Source: Paenibacillus riograndensis SBR5
Lineage (GTDB): Bacteria > Bacillota > Bacilli > Paenibacillales > Paenibacillaceae
DNA: 64,000 nucleotides
Assembly: GCF_000981585.1 (NCBI RefSeq)
Contig: NZ_LN831776.1
Coordinates: 2,123,001-2,187,000 of the forward strand
Direction: 5' to 3'
Shown: positions 1 to 9,100 of the stretch, piece after piece
Layout of the letters: each line of letters starts with the position of its first letter
Numbering within the stretch: the stretch's first letter is position 1
Position numbers and translations under genes: made by a program
The notes under the pieces: model-generated
Databases searched by the model: none
Seen by the model: the letters and a program-made list of their open reading frames with translations, nothing else
What the model was told of the DNA's origin: nothing

Positions 1-3000
1 TATCTGGAGCAGGTGAAGAAGCAATTCATCAGCGTACTTGAGCACCAGGAATGCGATGTCAATGAAATAGAGGAAGAGATTTGCCGCCAGAAAGGGGTCT
101 CCAGGACAGAACATCCGCTGTATCGTGTCTCATTAAATTTTCATACGGAGCTGGAATCGATATTAGAATCACTTATCCCTGGGGAAGACGATGTGCTGCA
201 GACCCGGAATACGCTGGATATCGCCTGCGGCTTCTACATGCTAGATGGCGGGGACGCGTGCCTGAACATGGAATACAATCTTGAGTTGTTTGATCCCGGC
301 ACGATAGAGCGAATGGGGGACCACTTTATGGGACTGCTGGAAGCGGTCCTGTCAGAACCGGAGCGCAAGGTGGGCCGGTTCAGTCTGCTGTCACACGAAG
401 AGCTGCACCAGATTATGCATATATTTAACGATACCGCCTCAGAGCTTGCCGTGGAGCAAACCTTGCAGGCGGTTTTTGAACAGCAGGCAAAGAAATCCGG
501 AGACAGCATTGCGGTCAAATATAAGGATCGCTCGCTCACGTACCGGGAACTGAACCAAAGGTCCAACCAATTGTCGCGGGTGCTTATGGATAATGGGGTG
601 GGTGCCGGTTCGGTTGTCGGAATATGGCTGGAGCGGTCCCTTGAGATGATGGTCGGCCTCCTGGCGATTCTGAAGGCAGGGGGAGCGTACCTGCCAATAG
701 GTCCGGACTATCCGCCGGATCGGGTGTCCTTTGTATTGGAGGATAGTCAGGCTGGAGTTGTGCTTATCGATTCGGCAACCAGGCCGGACGGCCTGAAACC
801 GGAATACCGGTGGCTCAATATCCAAGATCCGGCGCTCTACCAGGGAGACGATAGCAATCCCGCACCGCGAAGCGGACCCGGAGATCTGGCATACATTATC
901 TATACTTCCGGCTCCACTGGTGCGCCCAAAGGCGTCATGATCGAGCATCGTTCCGTGATCAACCGGATTGCCTGGATGCACAGGCAGTTTCCAATCGGAG
1001 AGGCGGACTGTATCCTCCAAAAGACACCTTATACATTTGATGTTTCCGTTTGGGAGCTTTTCGGCTGGTATTATAACGGGGCCAGCCTTTGTTTTTTGCC
1101 GCCCGGCACGGAAAAGGACCCTGAAATGATCTTGGCAACGATTGCCCGTGAACAGATTACGCTCATACACTTTGTCCCCTCCCTGCTGAACGGCCTTCTG
1201 TCCTATGTGGAGCCGCGTATGGCAGCGGAGGGGAAACGGCTGTCCAGTCTGCGTTACCTGTTCGTGAGCGGGGAAGCGCTTCTTCCCGGCACCGTGAACC
1301 TGTTTAATCAAACCCTCTTTCCGGCCAACACCACCAGGCTGATCAATCTTTACGGGCCGACGGAAGCGACTGTGGAGGTCTCATGGTTTGATTGCTCCGC
1401 AGGCGCCGGGGAAAGTGATTCCCATATCCACATCCCGATCGGGAAACCCATTGACAATATCCGCTTGTACATCGTTAACGGGGAGGATGAGCTGCAGCCC
1501 ATCGGAGTTCCCGGCGAACTGCTTATTTCCGGAATTGGGGTCGCACGCGGGTATGTGAACCGCGCCGGTCTGACAGCGGACAAATTTTGTCAGGACCCTT
1601 GGGTCAAAGGCAATCGAATATACCGGACAGGCGATTTGGCCCGTTGGATGCCGGATGGGAATATCGGGTACCTGGGCAGAATGGACGAGCAGGTGAAAAT
1701 CCGCGGGGTGCGCATCGAGCTGGGGGAAATCGAAAATACAGCGCTCCAATGGCATGAGGTTGAGGCTGCAGTTGCAGCCGTCAAGGAGATCGGCGCCGGG
1801 GATCAGGCGCTTTGCCTGTATTATGTGCCTAAGCACGGACTGGACTCCGGGGAGTTGAGAAGCTATCTCGGCCAAAAGCTTCCACGGCTGATGGTGCCGG
1901 ATTATATCATGGAGGTTCCGAAGATTCCGCTCAATTCCAGCGGAAAAGCCGACAGGAAGCTTTTGCCGGTACCGGAGATTGTAGCCAATCAGGCCGGAGA
2001 TGAGCTGCCTGCAGATGAGATCGAGCTAAAGCTGGCAGAAATTTGCCGGGAGGTGCTGCACCTCGCAGCGGTTGGCGTCCGTACCAATCTGTTTTCGGTT
2101 GGAGCCAATTCCCTGAGGATTATCCTGATGGCAGCCAGAATCCGTCAGGAGATGGGGATAGATCTGCCGGTGAGCGAGGTTTATACGAAACAGACGATTG
2201 CTGAAATAGCGGCATACATCCGGACTGAGATTTCGCAAGCGCCTTTAAGCAGTGAACATGATCTGATCCTGATTCACAAGGGGGCGGCGGAGGCTCCTTT
2301 TCTTTTTTTTATTCACGATATCAGCGGAAGCATCGACGCTTATTTCGGGCTTGCGGCCCGTCTGGGCGACAAGTATACCTGCTACGGTGTCCCGGCAGAG
2401 ATCACCGACGGTCAATGGCGGCACGGCGTCACTGTGGAGGAGCTTGCCAAATCCTATCTTGCCAAAATCAAAAAAATTCAGGAAGACGGCCCGTACTCGC
2501 TGGCCGGCTGGAGTTTAGGCGGCCTGCTGGCGTATGAGACCGCCAAGCAGATTGAAGCTGAAGGCGATGAGGTGAACCTGCTCGCCTTGATTGACTCCTC
2601 CCACCCGGGAATGCACCGGCATCTGCAAACACCCGATGAGGCAGAGATTGAAAGCTTCAGACGGCAGCTGGAGGGGGCACTGCCTGCTTTTGAATGGATA
2701 ACCGGGCTGAGGGATGAAACCACATTATACGGTTTATACAAGAAGCTTGCCCGGCACATGGAAGAAAGCGGCCTTGGCTATGAGGCACTGGAAACGCTGG
2801 TCCCCGTGGAAATTATGCGGGCAATTCCAGCGTATGCGCAGCGCAACACAAACGACTTCTACCATTATGTGAATCTGTTTCTCGACCTGCAGAATGCCTA
2901 TGTTCATTACAATCCGGCGCGTAAGGTATTCGCACAGGCGTATTTGATTAAGGCGGCAGAATCCAGAGGGGTCGAAGCAAACGGTTGGAACGCATTTTTT

Positions 3001-3117
3001 TACCGTCCCGTCATCTTCCGGGAAGTTGAAGGCGATCATTATTCTGTCTTCAGGGAACCGGATCTTGCCGGTTTAGCTGCAGTCTTTGAAACCATAGGTA
3101 TTCAGGGTACAGAGTAG
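1..3117 (+). CDS. Nonribosomal peptide synthetase, C-terminal part (C end - A - PCP - TE); 5' end outside window
   Basis: The reading frame is open from base 1, so the gene starts upstream of the window. In order it shows the C-terminal lobe of a condensation domain (to about base 420), an adenylation domain (about 450-1960, with the ATP-binding motif YTSGSTGAPKGVM and the NLYGPTE motif), a carrier domain (about 2000-2230) and a type I thioesterase (about 2260-3110). The carrier serine lies in GANSL rather than the usual GGHSL. The thioesterase has the GWSLGG nucleophile motif and a late His in EGDHYS. My alignment by eye to GrsA gives pocket residues D-V-W-H-F-S-L-V-E, close to published serine codes, so serine activation is a reasonable but unproven call. 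The thioesterase would release the finished peptide, linear or cyclic. The next NRPS gene follows after 49 bp, so gene order is not collinear with assembly: the releasing module comes first. Confidence 0.93.
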   Translation, partial: YLEQVKKQFISVLEHQECDVNEIEEEICRQKGVSRTEHPLYRVSLNFHTELESILESLIPGEDDVLQTRNTLDIACGFYMLDGGDACLNMEYNLELFDPGTIERMGDHFMGLLEAVLSEPERKVGRFSLLSHEELHQIMHIFNDTASELAVEQTLQAVFEQQAKKSGDSIAVKYKDRSLTYRELNQRSNQLSRVLMDNGVGAGSVVGIWLERSLEMMVGLLAILKAGGAYLPIGPDYPPDRVSFVLEDSQAGVVLIDSATRPDGLKPEYRWLNIQDPALYQGDDSNPAPRSGPGDLAYIIYTSGSTGAPKGVMIEHRSVINRIAWMHRQFPIGEADCILQKTPYTFDVSVWELFGWYYNGASLCFLPPGTEKDPEMILATIAREQITLIHFVPSLLNGLLSYVEPRMAAEGKRLSSLRYLFVSGEALLPGTVNLFNQTLFPANTTRLINLYGPTEATVEVSWFDCSAGAGESDSHIHIPIGKPIDNIRLYIVNGEDELQPIGVPGELLISGIGVARGYVNRAGLTADKFCQDPWVKGNRIYRTGDLARWMPDGNIGYLGRMDEQVKIRGVRIELGEIENTALQWHEVEAAVAAVKEIGAGDQALCLYYVPKHGLDSGELRSYLGQKLPRLMVPDYIMEVPKIPLNSSGKADRKLLPVPEIVANQAGDELPADEIELKLAEICREVLHLAAVGVRTNLFSVGANSLRIILMAARIRQEMGIDLPVSEVYTKQTIAEIAAYIRTEISQAPLSSEHDLILIHKGAAEAPFLFFIHDISGSIDAYFGLAARLGDKYTCYGVPAEITDGQWRHGVTVEELAKSYLAKIKKIQEDGPYSLAGWSLGGLLAYETAKQIEAEGDEVNLLALIDSSHPGMHRHLQTPDEAEIESFRRQLEGALPAFEWITGLRDETTLYGLYKKLARHMEESGLGYEALETLVPVEIMRAIPAYAQRNTNDFYHYVNLFLDLQNAYVHYNPARKVFAQAYLIKAAESRGVEANGWNAFFYRPVIFREVEGDHYSVFREPDLAGLAAVFETIGIQGTE

Positions 3118-3166
3118 CGGCAAAGCGTATGCCTATGCCTATTTTACCGCCAAAGGAGAGCGAATC

Positions 3167-6100
3167 ATGGAACAGGAGCCTTCAGGTGTTAGCCATACAG
3201 GGGAACCTTTGCAAGTGCAGCCCGGACAGCCGGCGTGTGACGGGCAAATTGGCGAATACTGGCATAACCTTATAGGCAACGGCACGCATGCGTTAAATAT
3301 GCCTTTGGATTATGTCCGTCCGGCTGCCAGAAGCTTTGCAGGGGAGGTTGTCATGCTCCGGACAAGCGGGGAGCTGGCATGCAGGCTGGAGCGCTTAGCG
3401 GAACGCGAAGCGGTATCTGCCGAAACCGCGCTGCTTGCATGTTACATCTTGCTGCTCTCTAAATATACAGGACAGGATACCGTCTGTGTCGGATGGGCTT
3501 GCGGTCCGGTTCAGCAGTCCGGCTGGGAAGGGGGCGCAGGCCTCAGCGTTCTGGCGGGACAAGTGAATTGGGCTGCAACTTGGCGGGAATATGTAAATCG
3601 TATTCAAGCTATTTGTGTGGAAGCCAGCAATCCCCGGAACACCCCCTATGCCGAAGTGGTGAAGAAGCTGAATCTTGACCGTGATCCAAGCAGAAACCCC
3701 CTGTTCGATGCCTTATTCCAGACGGGTGATGCCGAAACCGGATTGGATAAATATGATTTTGCATTGATGCCCGAAAGGAAAGAAGATGGAATTCTGCTGA
3801 AACTGGAGTACGATACAGCCCTGTTCTCGCAAGGTTCAATGGAGCGGTTTCTTCACCACTACGTGAATATAGTGGAACATATGGCCGGTAACCTGGACCG
3901 GGAGCTGTCAGAGATCGATATACTGTCGGGAGCAGAGCGCAAGCGGCTGGTTCATGAATGGAACAATACAGCGGTTCCCTATCCTTACGAAAAGAGCATC
4001 GCCATGCTGCTGGAGGAACAGGTTCTGAAGCGCCCGGAGGAGATTGCGGTTTCGCTGGGAGCTAAGCACTTGACTTACCGGGAGCTTCACGGGCAGTCCA
4101 ACCGCATCGCGCAGGCGCTTCACGCGAGGGGAATCGGGGAAGAGGACGTTGTCGCCGTCATGGCGGAGCGGTCCCTGGAGCTGGTGGCGGCTTTGCTCGG
4201 GGTGCTCAAGGCGGGAGCGGCCTACACTCCCGTTGATCCCGATTATCCGGCAAAGCGGCTCCGTTACTTGCTGCGCCATTCCCAGGCGAAGCTGCTGCTT
4301 ATGCAGCACAAGTTCAGGGACCGGGTGGCGGAAGCCGAAGCTGAAGCTGATGCCAAAGCTGAAACCGAGGCCGAAGCTGATGCTAAAGTCGAAGCTGATG
4401 CTAATGTCGAAGGGGAGGCCGAAGCTGGTGTTAAGGCCGAAACCGCAACCGAAGCTGAAACGGAATCCGTGGCCATTGAGGACCTGCTGGCGGCGGAGCT
4501 GCCGGACGGAAGTCTGCCGCTTGCCTACCGGCCCGAGCGGCTGATGTACGTGCTCTATACGTCAGGCTCGACAGGGAATCCGAAGGGGGCCATGATCCGC
4601 TCGCATTCGTTTGTCAATTTGCTCCACTGGTACACGCGGGAGTTTGCCTTCACTGCGAAGGACACCATCCTGCAAATTGCCTCAGCCAGCTTCGATCTGG
4701 CGCAGAAAAACTTGTATGCCGCGCTGGTGGCTGGCGGGCGGCTGGTGCTGTTCGAGCCGGGCCTGTACGATTATGAGCACATGGCGGAGACGATCGAACG
4801 GGAAGGCATCACGGTGATTAACTGCACGCCTAGCGCATTCTACCCGCTGGTGGAGTGCGCGGCAGACGGCGGTTACCACCAACTGAAAAGCTTGCGGGCA
4901 GTGTTTCTCGGCGGAGAACCGGTCCATATGACCAAGCTGGGACCCTGGCTTCGCAGCGGGCAGTGCCGGGCAGAGATCATTAACACCTACGGCCCGACCG
5001 AGTGTACGGATATCGCTTCCTATTACCGGCTGCGGGCTGAAGACTGGACGGGCGGGGATGAGCTGCCCATCGGCAAACCGATTGACAACGTGCGGTTGTA
5101 TGTGGTGGACTCAGAACTGAAGCTTGTCCCTGAAGGCGTGGAAGGGGAGCTGTGCATCGGGGGAGCTGGCGTAGGACGCGGCTACTATCATGCGCCGGAG
5201 CTGACGAAGGAACGCTTCGTGCACAGCGGCGACCTGCCGGAAGAGACGGTGTACCGGACCGGGGATATCGTGAAGCGGCGGCCGGACGGCAATGTGGTGT
5301 TCATCGGCCGGGTGGACCACCAGGTGAAGGTGCGGGGGTTCCGCATCGAGATTGAGGAGATCGAGCGGAAGCTGCTGGACAGCCCCCGGGTACATGAAGC
5401 GGTGGTAACCGCCGGGCAGGATGCGGCGGGGGACACCACGCTGTGCGCCTATGTGGTGGCAGCACCCGGCACCACCGCAGAGCAGGTGCGCGGGGAGCTG
5501 GAAGAAAAGCTGCCCGCCTATATGGTTCCGCAGCACGTGGTGCTGCTGGAGGCCATGCCGCTGACGCCCAACGGAAAACTGGACCGCCGGGCATTGCCGG
5601 AGCCGGTCGGGAGAACCGGTGCTGCGGCAGACGGGGACGATACCGCGCTCACGGACGAGATCGGGCAGCGGTTGGCCGGGCTCTGGCAGGAGGTGCTGGG
5701 CGTGGGGGGGATCGGCCCGGAGGATAACTTCTTCCGCCTGGGCGGGCACTCCCTGAAGGCGATTGCGCTGCTTGCCCGCATCAAGAAGGCGTTCGGGGTC
5801 AGCCTCCCGATTCAGAGGCTGTTCCGGTCGCCGACGGTCCGGCAGCTTGCCGGGGTAATCCGGGAAGCGCCGAAGCAGCGCTTCGTGTCCATCCCGCGGG
5901 CAGACCCGCAGCAGGCGTATTACCGCCTCTCGTCGCAGCAGGAGCGGCTGTACGTCCTGCAGCAATTCGAGGCGATCGGCACCGCCTACAATGTCACCTG
6001 GGCCGCGCAGGTGCAGGGACCGTTTGACCCGGCCCGCTGTGAAGCGGCGTTTGCGGCGCTCAGCCAGCGGCATGAATCGCTGCGGACCTGCTTCGAAATG

Positions 6101-9100
6101 ATCGGTGATACCGTGGTCCAGAACGTGTTTCCCCAGGCCAGGGGATTTTTCGAGTATGAGGACGTACCCGGCGGAGATCACCGTTCCCTGATCGGGCCGT
6201 TTGTCCGTCCGTTTGAACTGCGGACAGGCCCGCTGTTCCGCGTCAAGGTGGTCCGGACAGGCCAAGAGGAGCATCTCCTGCTGCTGGATATGCATCACAT
6301 GATCACCGACGGCGTGTCCCAGGATCTTGTGCTGAAGGAGTTCACGGCGCTCTATGAAGGGGCGGTGCTGGAGCCGCTGCGGATGCAGTACAAGGATTAT
6401 GCCAGCTGGCAATCCGCACAGAACAGGCAGGATGGGACAATACGGGAGCAGGGACGCTATTGGCTGGAGCAGTTCCAAGGAGAACTGCCGGTGCTGGACC
6501 TGCCGCCGGATTATCCCCGGCCCGTGGTGCAAAGCTTCGAAGGGGATAAGCTACACGCCGGGCTGGACGCAGAGCGGACCAGAGAGGTGAAGCGGCTCGC
6601 GGAGGCCACGGATACGACCTTGTTCATCGTGCTGCTGGCCGCGTATGATGTGCTGCTGCACAAATATACGGGGCAAGAGGACATCATCGTGGGTTCGCCG
6701 TTAGCAGGAAGAAGACATGCGGAGCTTGAACCTGTAGTGGGGATGTTCGTCAACACCGTGGCGCTGCGCAGCTTCCCGCAGCGGGACAAAACCGTGCGGA
6801 GCTTCCTGGCCGAAGTGAAGGAGAGCTGTCTGAAAGCCTATGAGCATCAGGAATTCTCGTTTGAGCAATTGATTGAGCAGCTGCAGCTGCCCCGGGATTT
6901 CAGCCGGAATCCATTGTTTGACACCATGTTCGTCCTGCAAAATATGGAAGGGTATACCCCGGATATCAAAGATGTGCAGATGACGGTTTACCCGGTCAAT
7001 AACGGCATTGCCAAATTCGATCTTACGCTGGAAGCCGCCGAAAAAAAAGACGGCAGCCTTCGCTTGAACCTGGAGTACTGCACGAAATTGTTCCGCAGAG
7101 ACACGATGGAGCGGTTTCTTCACCACTACGTGAATATAGTGGAACATATGGCCGGTAACCTGGACCGGGAGCTGTCAGAGATCGATATACTGTCGGGAGC
7201 AGAGCGCAAGCGGCTGGTTCATGAATGGAACAATACAGCGGTTCCCTATCCTTACGAAAAGAGCATCGCCATGCTGCTGGAGGAACAGGTCCTGAAGCGC
7301 CCGGAGGAGATTGCGGTTTCGCTGGGAGCTAAGCACTTGACTTACCGGGAGCTTCACGGGCAGTCCAACCGCATCGCGCAGGCGCTTCACGCGAGGGGAA
7401 TCGGGGAAGAGGACGTTGTCGCCGTCATGGCGGAGCGGTCCCTGGAGCTGGTGGCGGCTTTGCTCGGGGTGCTCAAGGCGGGAGCGGCTTACACTCCCGT
7501 TGATCCCGATTATCCGGCAGAGCGGCTCCGTTACTTGCTGCGCCATTCCCAGGCGAAGCTGCTGCTGGTACAGCACAAGTTCAGGGACCGGGTGGCGGAA
7601 GCCGTAACCGAAGCCGTGTCCATTGAGGACCTGCTGGCGGCGGAGCTGCCGGACGGAAGTCTGCCGCTTGCCTACCAACCCGAGCGGCTGATGTACGTGC
7701 TTTATACGTCAGGCTCGACAGGGAATCCGAAGGGAGCCATGATCCGTTCGCATTCGTTTGTCAATTTGCTCCACTGGTACACGCGGGAGTTCGCCTTCAC
7801 TGCGAAGGACCGCATCCTGCAAATTGCCTCGGCCAGCTTCGATCTGGCGCAGAAAAATCTGTATGCGGCACTGGTGGCCGGTGGCCGGCTGGTGCTGTTC
7901 GAGCCGGGCCTGTACGATTATGAACACATGGCGGAGACCATCGGACGGGAAGGCATCACGGTGATTAACTGCACGCCCAGCGCGTTCTACCCGCTGGTGG
8001 AGTGCGCGGCGGACAGTGGGTATCATCAATTGAGCAGCCTACGCGCAGTGTTCCTTGGCGGAGAACCGGTTCATATGACCAAGCTGGGACCCTGGCTTCG
8101 CAGCGGGCAGTGCCGGGCAGAGATCATTAACACCTACGGCCCGACCGAGTGTACGGATATCGCTTCCTATTACCGGCTGCGGGGCGAAGACTGGACGGGC
8201 GGGGATGAACTGCCCGTCGGCACCCCCATTGACAACGTACGGCTGTATGTGGTGGACTCTGAACTGAAGCTTGTCCCTGAAGGCGTGGAAGGGGAGCTGT
8301 GCATCGGGGGAGCCGGCGTAGGACGCGGCTACTACCAAGCCCCGGAGCTGACGAAGGAACGCTTCGTGCACAGCGCGGACCTGCCGGAAGAGACGGTGTA
8401 CCGGACAGGAGATATCGTGAAGCGGCGGCCGGACGGCAATGTGGTGTTCATCGGCCGGGTGGACCACCAGGTGAAGGTGCGGGGGTTCCGCATCGAGATT
8501 GAGGAGATCGAGCGGAAGCTGCTGGACAGCCCCCGGGTACGTGAAGCGGTGGTAACCGCCGGGCAGGATGCGGCGGGGGACACCACGCTGTGCGCCTATG
8601 TGGTGGCAGCCATTGGAACCACCGCAGAGCAGGTGCGCGGGGAGCTGGAAGAAAAGCTGCCCGCCTATATGGTTCCGCAGCACGTGGTGCTGCTGGAGGC
8701 CATGCCGCTGACGCCCAACGGAAAACTGGACCGCCGGGCATTGCCGGAGCCGATGACGAGAACCGGTGTTGCGGCAGACGAGGCAGACGGGGAGGATGCT
8801 GCGCTCACGGACGAGATCGGGCAGCGGTTGGCCGGGCTCTGGCAGGAGGTGCTGGGCGTGGCGGGGATCGGCCCGGAGGATAACTTCTTCCGCCTGGGCG
8901 GGCACTCCCTGAAGGCGATTGCGCTGCTTGCCCGCATCAAGAAGGCGTTCGGGGTCAGCCTCCCGATTCAGAAGCTGTTCCGGTCGCCGACGGTCCGGCA
9001 GCTTGCGGGGGTAATCCGGGAAGCGCCGAAGCAGCGCTTCGTGTCCATCCCGCGGGCAGACCCGCAGCAGGCGTATTATCGCCTCTCGTCGCAGCAGGAG

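Noticed and set aside
439..1311. Minus-strand frame of 290 codons opposite the first NRPS gene
   Set aside because: Composition is that of an antisense frame; the plus strand has a complete adenylation domain.
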